DNA of 64,000 nt from Sphingobacterium sp. SGG-5 (GCF_011043525.1 NZ_JAAKGO010000003.1:372001-436000); one strand, 5' to 3'; shown: positions 28,442-37,395, numbered from the stretch's first letter. Made by a program: numbers and translations. The notes: generated by a model from the letters alone, not told the origin.

Positions 28442-29395
28442 TTATTCGTTTACGACACCCATTTTGCTGAACTTTTCGATGCGCTCACTGACTAAAGTGT
28501 TGACATCTTTGGCTCTTAGATAGGTTAGATCTTGTAAGATCTGACTTTTTACATTTTGCCCGGCGATGGCCGGATTTTGATGTGCACCACCCAATGGCTC
28601 AGGAATAATTCCGTCAATAAGACCATTGGAAAGCATATCATTGGCTGTAAGCTTGAGTGCTTCGGCAGCACGCTCTTTATGATCCCAGCTTCGCCATAGA
28701 ATTGATGAACACGATTCTGGCGAAATGACGGAATACCAGGTATTCTCCATCATATACACCCGGTCACCGACACCTATTCCTAACGCACCACCTGAAGCAC
28801 CTTCTCCGATAACGATACAGATGATCGGAACTTGGAGTACGGACATTTCCAGAAGATTACGGGCGATGGCTTCGCCCTGGCCTCTTTCTTCTGCTTCAAG
28901 CCCGGGGTATGCACCCATCGTATCGATTAACGTGACGACTGGTTTATTGAATTTTTCGGCCATTTTCATCAGGCGGAGTGCCTTGCGGTAGCCTTCTGGA
29001 TTGGCCATTCCGAAATTCCGAAATTGGCGCTCTTTGGTATTTTTACCCTTTTGATGGCCGATGACCATGACCGATTGTCCACCAATCGATGCAAATCCAC
29101 CCACAATAGCTTTATCGTCACGAACCGTACGGTCGCCGTGCAGCTCTACAAATTCATCACAGATCATCTCGATATAATCAAATGTCTGTGGTCTGTCCGG
29201 GTGTCGGGACATTTGTACTTTTTGCCAACCTGTGAGGTTCTGATACACCTCTACCTTCGTTTGCTCCAATTTCTTTTCCAGCTCGCGCAAAGTTGCACCC
29301 ATATCCACCTTGGTTTTCTCAGCAACCTGATTGACCTTCTCTATCTGTGTTTGCAAATCTGCAATGGGTTTTTCAAAATCAAATGTTGTTTCCAT
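28442..29395 (-). CDS. accA: Acetyl-CoA carboxylase carboxyltransferase subunit alpha
   Basis: The ATG at 29393-29395 gives a 317-residue protein, the normal AccA length, and the family's start [11 protein letters not shown]. An in-frame 38-residue upstream extension has no match to the family. Motifs include HRPERPQT-like [26 protein letters not shown] and [16 protein letters not shown]. It transfers the carboxyl group from biotin to acetyl-CoA in fatty-acid synthesis, as a complex with AccD. The leader contains a small hairpin, GGCTCA/TGAGCC, at 29403-29418. It is a housekeeping gene lying inside the glycan locus. Confidence 0.95.
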   Translation of the reverse strand: METTFDFEKPIADLQTQIEKVNQVAEKTKVDMGATLRELEKKLEQTKVEVYQNLTGWQKVQMSRHPDRPQTFDYIEMICDEFVELHGDRTVRDDKAIVGGFASIGGQSVMVIGHQKGKNTKERQFRNFGMANPEGYRKALRLMKMAEKFNKPVVTLIDTMGAYPGLEAEERGQGEAIARNLLEMSVLQVPIICIVIGEGASGGALGIGVGDRVYMMENTWYSVISPESCSSILWRSWDHKERAAEALKLTANDMLSNGLIDGIIPEPLGGAHQNPAIAGQNVKSQILQDLTYLRAKDVNTLVSERIEKFSKMGVVNE

Positions 29396-29532
29396 ATAAA
29401 CAGGGCTCACTTTTGAGCCAGCTAAGTTAACGTATTTTTGGTGGAAAATATAACGACGTGTAATATTTTCTTTGCAAGAAGCCTGTTCTGATGAATGTTT
29501 AATATGCATTTGTTATCTTCATAATCTCGAAT

Positions 29533-31746
29533 ATGACGTGTTCCTTTATAACATATTTTATGAAATTTACGCTAACCCTTATTGTCCTCTTTGGGATGAT
29601 TTCCGTGCCTTCTTACAGTTATAGCTTATCTCCTGAAATTTTTGATACGATATTGCGGCGGATACATCTGGAACAATTAGATCAAGTGACAGATGTGGCA
29701 GCACTGGATAAGGCGGTCAGCCAAAACTTGTCCGAGCTGGATACAGAAAATGGGCGATGGAAAGGGGTTGACTATTTCGATCATAAGCGTATTAATCCCA
29801 GTTGGCAACCGATACTTGAAAAAATGCGAAAGCTGACGGTGGCGTACTCGCATCCGCAGAGTCGGTATTATGGTGACCCCACGCTGTGGAAAGCCATCAA
29901 CCAAAGTCTGTCCTATTTTTCGAATCACGATCCTATTCCTTATTGTGACAACTGGTTTCAACAAGGGATTACAAGACCCCAGAAACTGGCACTCAGTATG
30001 ATTAATATGGAATTTGGACATCATCCCTTAGACGAGACCGTTCGAAAAAGTACCTTGGATGTTATTTGTAGGGACACTGCGGTAACCAGTAACGGGCGGA
30101 ACAACCCGATGCACAAATATAATTTTGGTGCGAATAAAGCCGAGATTGCTATGGGATGGATTTATATAGGTGCGTTGACAAAAAATCGCACCATGCTTGA
30201 AATAGGTGTCCGTGAAGTGTTTGCACCGATTTCTTATACAACAGGTGAAGGTATACAGCATGACCTGTCCTACGACATGCACTACGGTTATTTGTATAAT
30301 GGCGCATACGGTATTGTTTTTGTCAATAGTGTCGTCAAATCGGCCAATTACCTTTATGAGACACCTTATGCACTTCACGGGGCGCAGCTTGATTTATTTC
30401 GAAAGTTTGTTCTTGAATCTATATTCGGGGTTATGCGAGGCCCCTGGATGGATTGGAATGTGCTGGGTAGAGGCATATCCCGCACGAATGCCACACGAAT
30501 GAACCTCAATAAACTCCTTCGTGCGTTACAACGTATTGATCCCAAAGCAGCGGGTTCGTATGAAATTATACGTCAACGTATGACCGGTGAGGTGCAGTTG
30601 TCGCATGCGGTACAACCTTTACATCGTGTCTATTGGAGTACCGATTTTACGGTTCATCGCCGACCGTCGTATTATTTGTCCATCCATGCCGTCTCCAGCA
30701 GAAACCATGCGCAGGAAATCGGAAATATGGAGAACCTACGCGGTTATTGGGGTGCGCAGGGAACGGTCAATCTGCTGTTAAAGGGTGATGAATATGATAA
30801 TATCTTTCCGGTATGGGACTGGGCAAAGCTCCCCGGGAGTACGCTGCCTGACACGGTTCCTATGCTGGAGAATAAAGCGCCGGGCGAAGGGGACAGGTGG
30901 GGTACAGATGCTTTTTCCGGCGGCGTTTCGGATTCCTTGTATGGGGTGTCGGCGTATGTTGTCCATGAGGATTTAAATACCTCTTCGAAAAAATCGTGGT
31001 TTATGTTTGATGAGGAGACCGTCTGCCTCGGTGCAGGTATCCGCTCGACACTACCCTACAGGGTCAGTACGACGGTGAATCAGTGTATCTATGACGACGA
31101 GGGTATATTTATCGGAGGGTCAAAAAAACAGATGCATGTCCACAAAAATATGCACAAGGTTTATGACAACGATTTAAACTGGCTAATCCATGGGGGTGTA
31201 GCTTATCTGTTTCCGCATCAAGGTGTCGCCGAATTAAAAGTCGACGAGAGGAAAAGTGATTGGTCGACGATAAGGGGCGGAGATAAGTCTTACAAGAGGG
31301 TTGAAAATAAATCGGTCTTCCAATTAACGCTGGAGCACGGCGAGAAGCCGTTTGATGCATCCTATGCTTATATTATAGTGCCTGACATACATACAGCAGA
31401 GGCGTTGCAAAAATATCGTATTAAAAACAATATCTCGATTAGGATGAACACGGACAAGCTCCAGGCCGTCTTTCATCGTAACCTGAAGATATGGCAGATG
31501 GTGTTTTATGAAAAAGATATTCCTTATATCGACAAACAGTTGCACGTATCGACCGATATTCCTGCAATCGTCATGATTAAGAAATTATCCAAAGATAACT
31601 ACCAACTGCACGTAGCCGATCCGACGCAGCAATACAACCGTATTCATATTACGGTAAGCATAGACAGAGGTCTATCCCAAGTATATGCGGTAGACCTTCC
31701 GGCAAAACCCTATGCTGGTCAAACTGTGGCTATCGATCTTAAATAG
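29533..31746 (+). CDS. Polysaccharide lyase family 8 (chondroitin/hyaluronate/xanthan lyase type)
   Basis: The protein has 737 residues, the usual PL8 length, with a signal peptide best read from M10 (29560). An alpha/alpha-toroid N-terminal domain carries the catalytic set: FGANKAE (Asn), DLSYDMHYGYLYNGAYG (His and Tyr), LGRGISR (Arg) and GNMENLRGYWGAQG (Glu). Beta-sandwich domains follow. PL8 enzymes cleave uronic-acid-containing chains by beta-elimination; the exact substrate cannot be read here. It is next to the glycan locus but transcribed after a divergent accA. The 3' end has a second, degraded copy at about 35462. Confidence 0.9.
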   Translation: MTCSFITYFMKFTLTLIVLFGMISVPSYSYSLSPEIFDTILRRIHLEQLDQVTDVAALDKAVSQNLSELDTENGRWKGVDYFDHKRINPSWQPILEKMRKLTVAYSHPQSRYYGDPTLWKAINQSLSYFSNHDPIPYCDNWFQQGITRPQKLALSMINMEFGHHPLDETVRKSTLDVICRDTAVTSNGRNNPMHKYNFGANKAEIAMGWIYIGALTKNRTMLEIGVREVFAPISYTTGEGIQHDLSYDMHYGYLYNGAYGIVFVNSVVKSANYLYETPYALHGAQLDLFRKFVLESIFGVMRGPWMDWNVLGRGISRTNATRMNLNKLLRALQRIDPKAAGSYEIIRQRMTGEVQLSHAVQPLHRVYWSTDFTVHRRPSYYLSIHAVSSRNHAQEIGNMENLRGYWGAQGTVNLLLKGDEYDNIFPVWDWAKLPGSTLPDTVPMLENKAPGEGDRWGTDAFSGGVSDSLYGVSAYVVHEDLNTSSKKSWFMFDEETVCLGAGIRSTLPYRVSTTVNQCIYDDEGIFIGGSKKQMHVHKNMHKVYDNDLNWLIHGGVAYLFPHQGVAELKVDERKSDWSTIRGGDKSYKRVENKSVFQLTLEHGEKPFDASYAYIIVPDIHTAEALQKYRIKNNISIRMNTDKLQAVFHRNLKIWQMVFYEKDIPYIDKQLHVSTDIPAIVMIKKLSKDNYQLHVADPTQQYNRIHITVSIDRGLSQVYAVDLPAKPYAGQTVAIDLK

Positions 31747-31753
31747 CTTGTTT

Positions 31754-33031
31754 TCAAGCGATAATTTGAAAATATGGATTCATCTTATCGGTTTTCCAAT
31801 ACAGATTCCCTTTATGAGCTAAAGCGATAGTTTGAGCCATTCGGGCTACTGCTTCCGCAGAACAATTTGCATTTACCAATATAATATCAGCCTCATCGCC
31901 TGCTTTAGGCCATTGCTGAACGCCCGTATCATCTAAAGGAACAAGGTTTTTTGTTGCAAACTTCAGTGTTCTTGACAACTCGAATTCGGTTTCCCAACCG
32001 TACAATTCGGCAATCAGGTTGGCTTTTTGAAGCATATTTCCCGTCCCGAAAGTACTCCAGTAATCCTGTATATTGTCATTTCCAATCAATACTTCAACAC
32101 CGTGTTTTACCAGTGTAGGAATCGGCATGGCCATTTTATTTCTGAAAGGAATAGAGGATACGATTCCCACTTTGGCTTCGGCTAATTTCTCTGCAATTTC
32201 CTGTTCTTCTTTCGTTGAAAGCTGTGCCAATGCAAAAGCATGACTTACATAAGTTTTGCCTTGCAGTTGTGGGTTTTTTAAAGTTTGCCCGATTAAATAT
32301 TCGATGGTGCGTATACCTTCTTTTCCACCATCATGCAGATGGATATCAATTCCTTTTTGGTTATCTATTGCCAGCTGAACCGTAAAATCAATGGTTTTTT
32401 CAATGTTTTTATCAATGCTGTAAGGATCCAATCCCCCCACAAAGGCTACACAGTCCAATTGAGCAGCATCTTTCATCAGGGGGGGCGAATCGGTATAATA
32501 TAAGCCGTGTTGCGGGAATGCAACCAATTCTGCGCGGAACGTTTCCTTTTTGTTTTCCAATGCTTTTTCCAGGTTTTCTAGCGAGCGAAGTCCAGAAGTC
32601 GTATCGACATTAAAATGTGTTCGCGCAAAAGTCGTCCCATAATTTAACAATAGGTCAATCAATTGCTCTGCACGCTCTACCGAAGTTTTTAATAACTCAG
32701 GAATGATTTCTTGTTCATAGGCAATCATATCCTCCACAGTTCTGCGTTTTGGTGAAAGCGCCTGCCAAGGTAGGCCATACAAGGTTTTATCCAGATGCAC
32801 ATGCATATCCCTGAAAGCAGGTAACATCAACAAGCCTTTTGCGTCGATAGCATCGGCTGATTGCGGATTATTTGCACTTACCTTTGCGATTTTTCCGTCT
32901 TTGATTTCAACGCAAAACAAATCGGCTTTCGTTCCTGTAACTCCGGTTTCATCTTCGATAAAGCCTGTTTCCAGTCGCACGTTTTTTAAGGTGTAATGAC
33001 CTTTTACAGGTGCTGAATAATTATTTTGCAT
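31754..33031 (-). CDS. Amidohydrolase family protein (cytosine-deaminase-like), cytoplasmic
   Basis: At 425 residues, this metal-dependent hydrolase has MHVHLDKT (His77 and His79), then DIHLHDGG, YVSHAFAL and GNDNIQDYW in the usual order for the cytosine-deaminase branch of amidohydrolases. There is no signal peptide. It is a close paralogue of the next gene upstream (33082-34428). The order araC, paralogue, this gene on the reverse strand suggests an operon. The substrate is unknown: cyclic amides, N-acyl compounds and deaminase substrates are all possible. Its 3' end converges with the PL8 stop, 7 nt away, and a relic of both ends lies at 35462-35577. Confidence 0.8.
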   Translation of the reverse strand: MQNNYSAPVKGHYTLKNVRLETGFIEDETGVTGTKADLFCVEIKDGKIAKVSANNPQSADAIDAKGLLMLPAFRDMHVHLDKTLYGLPWQALSPKRRTVEDMIAYEQEIIPELLKTSVERAEQLIDLLLNYGTTFARTHFNVDTTSGLRSLENLEKALENKKETFRAELVAFPQHGLYYTDSPPLMKDAAQLDCVAFVGGLDPYSIDKNIEKTIDFTVQLAIDNQKGIDIHLHDGGKEGIRTIEYLIGQTLKNPQLQGKTYVSHAFALAQLSTKEEQEIAEKLAEAKVGIVSSIPFRNKMAMPIPTLVKHGVEVLIGNDNIQDYWSTFGTGNMLQKANLIAELYGWETEFELSRTLKFATKNLVPLDDTGVQQWPKAGDEADIILVNANCSAEAVARMAQTIALAHKGNLYWKTDKMNPYFQIIA

Positions 33032-33081
33032 CGGATTTTATAGTTTAATGATAGCTGCATTTTCTTTATCTATTCGTAACA

Positions 33082-34428
33082 TTAATAAACCACTTTCCCT
33101 TTGTAAATCAACGAACGAACGGGTGACATTCTTGAAACCGCTTCTGCAGAACAACTTGCTTCAACCAATACGAAATTGGCATCGTCACCGTTTTTTGGCC
33201 ATTGCTGAACACCTTTGTCATCCAAAGGAATGGGGCCTGCTGTTGCAAGTTTTAATAGTCTGGATAAGCCAAATTCAGAGGTATGTCCGTATAATTGTGC
33301 TGCCAGATTTGCTTTTTGCAAAACGCTTCCGGTTCCCATTGTACTCCAATAATCTACAATACTGTCATTTCCCGTCATCACATTTACACCATGTTGTAAC
33401 AAAGTTGGAATCGGCATAATTAATCTACCAAACGGTATAGTGGAAACAATGCCGATTTGAGCAGCAGCCAGCCGTTCTGCAAAGGCTTCTTGTTGTGACT
33501 GGCTTAAAGTTGCCAGCGCAAATGAATGACTGACAAATGTTTTACCTTTTAATACAGGATTCTCGTTTACTTTTTTGATTAAATAATCAATGGTATCATG
33601 ACCTGATTTTCCTGATTCATGCAGGTGGATATCGATCCCTTTATCGTGATCCAATGCCAGCTGAACAGTTGTATCCATTGTCCTTTCAATTGAGCCGTCC
33701 ACATTGGTAGGATCCAGGGCACCGATGAAATCAATGTTCATTGTTGCCGCTTCTTTCATGTAGGGAAGCGAATCGGTGTAATATAAGCCATGTTGCGGAA
33801 AGGCAACGAGTTCGGCACCGAAGCTGTCTTTTTTATTGGCTAAAGCAATCTCTAAGTTTTTCAGCGAATCCAATTTAGATGTTGGTTCGATATTAACGTG
33901 GCTTCGAGCGAATCCTGTTCCATAGGATTGTAGCAATTCGATTAGTTTTTCGGCTTTGTACGTTGAGTTTTTCAGCATGTCCGGTAGCGTCCTTTGCTCC
34001 AGTTCAATCATGCCTTTGATTCCGCCCGAGCGACGTACAGCTCGCCACTTATCGGCGTACAAAGTCTTGTCCAAATGGATATGCATATCTCTAAACGATG
34101 GCAGCATCAATAATCCTTTGGCATCAATGGCATCTGATAGCGGTTGATTGGGACGTATCTGTTTGATTTTTCCATCAGCTACCTCAATGGTAAATAGCTC
34201 TGTTTTTGTACCGATAATTTCCTCTCCGTCATATTCAAATCCTGTTTCCAAACGGACATTTTTCAGCGTGTAGGATATGGAACTTTCTATTTTCTTCATT
34301 TCGTTTTCAAGTGCTGGCTTCTGCCTGCTGTCCATGGAAGAGAGCATTCCGGGCGATAGTGAAAATCCGGCTACACCCCATGCAGATTTCTTTAGAAATT
34401 TTTTTCTTGATAGGTGATGATTACTCAT
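33082..34428 (-). CDS. Amidohydrolase family protein with Tat-like signal peptide
   Basis: The 448 residues begin with SRKKFLKKSAWGVAGF, an Arg-Lys variant of the Tat motif (normally Arg-Arg), so export to the periplasm is likely but not certain. The catalytic blocks mirror those of 31754-33031: MHIHLDKT, DIHLHESG, FVSHSFAL and GNDSIVDYW. The C-terminus is shorter and ends at GKVVY. Two paralogues at different cell locations suggest a two-step use of one substrate. It starts 73 nt after araC, which it follows on the same strand. Confidence 0.8.
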   Translation of the reverse strand: MSNHHLSRKKFLKKSAWGVAGFSLSPGMLSSMDSRQKPALENEMKKIESSISYTLKNVRLETGFEYDGEEIIGTKTELFTIEVADGKIKQIRPNQPLSDAIDAKGLLMLPSFRDMHIHLDKTLYADKWRAVRRSGGIKGMIELEQRTLPDMLKNSTYKAEKLIELLQSYGTGFARSHVNIEPTSKLDSLKNLEIALANKKDSFGAELVAFPQHGLYYTDSLPYMKEAATMNIDFIGALDPTNVDGSIERTMDTTVQLALDHDKGIDIHLHESGKSGHDTIDYLIKKVNENPVLKGKTFVSHSFALATLSQSQQEAFAERLAAAQIGIVSTIPFGRLIMPIPTLLQHGVNVMTGNDSIVDYWSTMGTGSVLQKANLAAQLYGHTSEFGLSRLLKLATAGPIPLDDKGVQQWPKNGDDANFVLVEASCSAEAVSRMSPVRSLIYKGKVVY

Positions 34429-34501
34429 ATGCTTTTGTTCTATAAATACTTATAGATACAAAGTACGTGATAAAAAAACGGACATGCTGTTGTAAAAACA
34501 A

Positions 34502-35380
34502 CTAATGCTTGTAAGATTTATCTTTTTTACGAAATTCGGTAGGCGTTATACCAGTCTGTGCTTTAAAAAAGTTGGAAAAATAAGCGTGGTCGGAAAAGCC
34601 CAGCTCATAGGCGGTTTCCTTTATAGTCAGATTACCGCTTTGCAGCAATCTCTTGGCTTCAATAGTTACTCTTTGATGAATAAGTTGATTGGCAGATACT
34701 TTTAGATCTTTTTTACATAATACATTGAGATAATTGGCAGAGATATGTAGTTTTTCCGCATAAAATGAAACCGATTTCTGCTCTTTATAAAATTCATCGA
34801 TCAGCATATTAAACCTTGCCAGTCTTGGGTTAGACTGATATACCTTAAATTCATTGAAAAGATTTGCAGCCTGTTTACTGACTGTAGCAGCAATAACAGC
34901 TGCGCGTGCATGGATTAGATCGATCAGGGAATCAGGTGCTTTCAGTTCTTCCTTAATCGCTGTAAATTCATGTTTGAGCATTGAAAAAGCATGATCTGTC
35001 AGTTTGATGACCGGATTGTTTTGATAATTGGTAAAGGAGAATCGAAAGTATGGAGCAAATTGCTCAAAAAAAGTCCGCTCGACCATGAGTTGATAGCCGA
35101 TGGTTCCTGCATGGATATTCCATTTGTGCATTTGTCCCGGAAACAGAACATGTACTTCACGGTCTCTTATGATATAATCTTGCGAATCAATATTATGTGC
35201 GCCCGAAGCCCGGTCAAAGAGAATGATTACAAAAAAATCGTGCTTGTGGGATTCATCGATATGTCTTTCTCCATCCAATTTGTTGAACAAGATTTCTGTA
35301 CGACCTTCCAACTGTCCTTTTCGGAACTCCTGGATACTCATAATGGGGACGGAATCATATGATAGAGGTATCTGCATCAT
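34502..35380 (-). CDS. AraC family transcriptional regulator
   Basis: At 292 residues, it has an N-terminal cupin-like ligand domain (~25-110, with HVLFPGQMHKW) and C-terminal double helix-turn-helix (~195-290). The HTH contains YLNVLCKKDLK and AYELGFSDHAYFSNFFK, the family signature. It lies directly upstream of the two amidohydrolase genes on the same strand and is the likely activator of them. A -7 element, TACATTTG, lies at 35394-35401 on the same strand, 14 nt before the start. Confidence 0.9.
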   Translation of the reverse strand: MMQIPLSYDSVPIMSIQEFRKGQLEGRTEILFNKLDGERHIDESHKHDFFVIILFDRASGAHNIDSQDYIIRDREVHVLFPGQMHKWNIHAGTIGYQLMVERTFFEQFAPYFRFSFTNYQNNPVIKLTDHAFSMLKHEFTAIKEELKAPDSLIDLIHARAAVIAATVSKQAANLFNEFKVYQSNPRLARFNMLIDEFYKEQKSVSFYAEKLHISANYLNVLCKKDLKVSANQLIHQRVTIEAKRLLQSGNLTIKETAYELGFSDHAYFSNFFKAQTGITPTEFRKKDKSYKH

Positions 35381-35393
35381 AATATTTATAATA

Positions 35394-35401
35394 CAAATGT
35401 A
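35394..35401 (-). promoter_or_regulatory. -7 element upstream of araC
   Basis: The reverse strand reads TACATTTG, an exact TAnnTTTG match, just before the araC start. No -33 TTTG was found at 19-21 bp, so the promoter is tentative. Confidence 0.4.
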
Positions 35402-35461
35402 TGGTTTAAACTATTTGTATTATATTTTTTTTAGTTTTTCCCAACTCTTTCGTGCTAATAG

Positions 35462-35577
35462 AAAATACGGTTGGCCAAACGGTAACTATTGATCTTAAAT
35501 AGCTTGTTTTCAGGTTATAACTTGGAAATACGGATTTAAAAGAGTATATTTGGGAATACCCCCTTAAAAGAGCTCCA
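35462..35577. pseudogene. Relic of a PL8-amidohydrolase convergent gene junction
   Basis: The plus strand at 35473-35502 encodes G-Q-T-V-T-I-D-L-K-stop, matching the last residues of the PL8 protein (GQTVAIDLK, 31717-31746). The minus strand at 35513-35539 encodes N-P-Y-F-Q-V-I-T-stop, matching the amidohydrolase end NPYFQIIA. The 64-nt core (35473-35536) matches 31717-31780 with about 12 differences. Weaker similarity with indels continues to about 35577. Both genes are gone except for these ends. Confidence 0.8.
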
Positions 35578-35634
35578 ATTTCTTTACGGAAGTGATATAT
35601 ACGCTTATTTTAAGGCGCGTCTTTTGGATTTATT

Positions 35635-35928
35635 ATGGAAAAATTTGTTATTGTTAATTATCCCGCAAGCCGGGCGACGTCGTTGAAAGTAAATTATAGT
35701 ATTCAGCTTAGTGGAAAACTACAGACGATAGAGTGTCATGTAGATGACAAACAGCCGCTCCCAAAGTGGTTGCAGCTCCACAGGTTTAATTTTGTATCAC
35801 TCAAAAGTCAAAATACGTATAGCCTCTTGTTTGAGGAAAGTAAATACAACAAGAATTTGGATACCCTTTTGTTTATGGACGAGGTCTATGCATCGATTAT
35901 GGAGCAGCGGAATTTTCAGGTTGCTTAA
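35635..35928 (+). CDS. Hypothetical protein, 97 residues
   Basis: I do not recognise this protein. It has no signal peptide or membrane segment and a mixed, soluble-type composition (start MEKFVIVNYPASRATS). It has a canonical ATG and lies 59 nt upstream of the topoisomerase gene on the same strand. The pair may be co-transcribed; no -7 element was found near its start. Confidence 0.5.
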   Translation: MEKFVIVNYPASRATSLKVNYSIQLSGKLQTIECHVDDKQPLPKWLQLHRFNFVSLKSQNTYSLLFEESKYNKNLDTLLFMDEVYASIMEQRNFQVA

Positions 35929-35987
35929 TGCTATGTCGTTGCTCAAACTATTTTATCCGTCCTTTGTTGTTGCCATAAATATAAATT

Positions 35988-37034
35988 ATGGTGAACACGG
36001 CCGAAATTATAGCGGATAGTCATTTAGTCTATGTGAGTCCCGAAAAAGGCGGGATTTATCGGAAGGGTACGCCTGGAAAATTTAATTACGAGGATGACAA
36101 GGGAAATAACATAACCGCTGAATCCGAACTCGAACGTATCCAATCACTTGTATTACCTCCAGCTTGGAAAAATGTGTGGATTTCTCCCAAAAGAAATGGC
36201 TATTTACAGGCTGTCGGAATTGATGCAGCAGGCCGAAAGCAGTACCGTTATCACCCCGATTGGGTAAAACGACGTTCTCAAGAAAAATATTTTAGGTTAC
36301 TGGAGTTTGGCCAAGCATTGCCGAGTGCGCGAAAACAAGTGGAAAAGGATTTGCGGCGAAGAGAACTAGATGAAAGAAAGGTGCTTGCTATCTGTGTCAA
36401 GGTCTTGCAGGAGACATTAATTCGAATTGGAAGTTCAGCTTATGAAAAAATCTACAATAGCTATGGACTCAGCACATTAAAAGACAAACACTTTAAAGAG
36501 AAAGACAAGGCAGCTTACCTATGCTTTGTAGGGAAGAAAGGCGTAAAACAGGAGGTAAAGTTAACCGATAAACGACTAACCAGACTCGTTAAAAAATGCA
36601 AGGATATCCCCGGTCAGGAACTGTTCCAGTTCTATACCGAGGAAAACGAAAGAAGAGCGATAGAATCAGGCATGATTAATCAATACATTCGTGAAATTAC
36701 CAACGATGATTTTACGGCAAAAGACTTTCGGACTTGGGGTGGAACTTTAGAAGCTATGCGGCAATTAGCAATCTGCACGAAAGAAAATCCGGAAATGTCG
36801 GCAAAGAAATTGGTTGTTGAGGCCTTAGATTGTGTAGCCGCTAAATTGGGGAACACACGCGCGGTTTGTAAGAGCGCTTATGTATACCCGATTTTACTGG
36901 AAGCTTTTGAGGATGGCAATTTACAGCGTTATTTAAAGCGGATTGCGATTACAGAGAAAGATGAAAAGAAAGCGCTGAGAAATGATGAGGCGGTATTAAT
37001 TCAATTCTTAAAGGCGGTGAAAAGAAAAAAGTAA
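35988..37034 (+). CDS. DNA topoisomerase IB (poxvirus-type)
   Basis: At 348 residues, this is a small type IB enzyme. The N-terminal domain contains PPAWKNVWISP and HPDWVKRR. The catalytic domain has ITNDDFTAKDFRTWGGT and, near the end, GNTRAVCKSAYVYP with the active-site Tyr298. Type IB enzymes relax supercoils of both signs through a 3'-phosphotyrosine link; bacterial versions are accessory and of uncertain role. A hairpin follows directly after the stop. Confidence 0.9.
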   Translation: MVNTAEIIADSHLVYVSPEKGGIYRKGTPGKFNYEDDKGNNITAESELERIQSLVLPPAWKNVWISPKRNGYLQAVGIDAAGRKQYRYHPDWVKRRSQEKYFRLLEFGQALPSARKQVEKDLRRRELDERKVLAICVKVLQETLIRIGSSAYEKIYNSYGLSTLKDKHFKEKDKAAYLCFVGKKGVKQEVKLTDKRLTRLVKKCKDIPGQELFQFYTEENERRAIESGMINQYIREITNDDFTAKDFRTWGGTLEAMRQLAICTKENPEMSAKKLVVEALDCVAAKLGNTRAVCKSAYVYPILLEAFEDGNLQRYLKRIAITEKDEKKALRNDEAVLIQFLKAVKRKK

Positions 37035-37064
37035 AGCCCAATCTTCCGATTGAGCTTTTGTTTT
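37034..37064 (+). terminator. Rho-independent terminator after topoisomerase gene
   Basis: AAGCCCAATC (37034-37043) pairs with GATTGAGCTT (37048-37057) around TTCC with one C-A mismatch, followed by TTGTTTTG. It immediately follows the stop codon. Confidence 0.75.
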
Positions 37065-37153
37065 GTGATCCCGCTGGGATTGGTTCAGCCCCGCAGTCCC
37101 GCATTCAACCTTAAACCTTCTTCGATTCGAACCCTTGGGTTCTCATCCCAGCC
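37064..37153 (-). pseudogene. Fragmented tRNA 3'-half relic next to tRNA-Lys
   Basis: The 18-base sequence TGTGATCCCGCTGGGATT at 37064-37081 is identical to the 3' end of the tRNA-Lys at 37191-37208. The T-loop sequence GATTCGAACCC reappears at 37124-37134, about 42 bp later, as if a tRNA 3' half had been interrupted at GATT. The surrounding bases do not form a full tRNA. It is probably a degraded tRNA copy or an old integration scar. Confidence 0.5.
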
Positions 37154-37155
37154 AA

Positions 37156-37187
37156 CAAAAAAAGCAACCCTTTTGGAAGTTGCTTTT
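37156..37187 (-). terminator. Terminator of the tRNA-Lys transcript
   Basis: On the reverse strand AAGCAAC (37079-type arm at 37085 to 37079 of the window's 371xx block, i.e. 37185-37179) pairs with GTTGCTT (37168-37162) and is followed by seven Ts. It lies just beyond the 3' end of the tRNA. Confidence 0.8.
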
Positions 37188-37192
37188 ATTTG

Positions 37193-37265
37193 TGATCCCG
37201 CTGGGATTCGAACCCAGGACCCATACATTAAAAGTGTATTGCTCTACCAGCTGAGCTACGGAATC
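37193..37265 (-). tRNA. tRNA-Lys (anticodon TTT)
   Basis: The reverse strand folds as a tRNA of 73 nt. The acceptor stem GATTCCG pairs with CGGGATC (one T-G pair), with discriminator A and no encoded CCA (the next bases are CA). The D arm AGCTCAGCTGGTAGAGC, the anticodon loop CTTTTAA in a TACA/TGTA stem, and the T arm CTGGGTTCGAATCCCAG are all regular. The anticodon TTT reads Lys. A promoter (37306-37337) and terminator (37156-37187) are visible. Confidence 0.95.
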
Positions 37266-37305
37266 TTAATTCTTAAACGAATTACCTTCGTCGTTTGAAG
37301 TGCTG

Positions 37306-37337
37306 CAAAGGTAGAAAAAACAGGCATTCATGCCAAA
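37306..37337 (-). promoter_or_regulatory. Promoter of tRNA-Lys
   Basis: On the reverse strand, TTTG (37334-37337) and TACCTTTG (37306-37313) are separated by 20 bp, an excellent fit to the Bacteroidota consensus. Transcription would start about 35 nt before the tRNA. Confidence 0.75.
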
Positions 37338-37395
37338 TCTTTCTACATATATTTTTATCCCTTGGCAATAACTCTTTGTCTTTCAGTTTAGAAAA

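Noticed and set aside
37050-37298. 82-residue open frame containing CDPAGIRTQDPYIKSV
   Set aside because: It is the translation of the antisense of tRNA-Lys and its terminators, a known false gene in many annotations.
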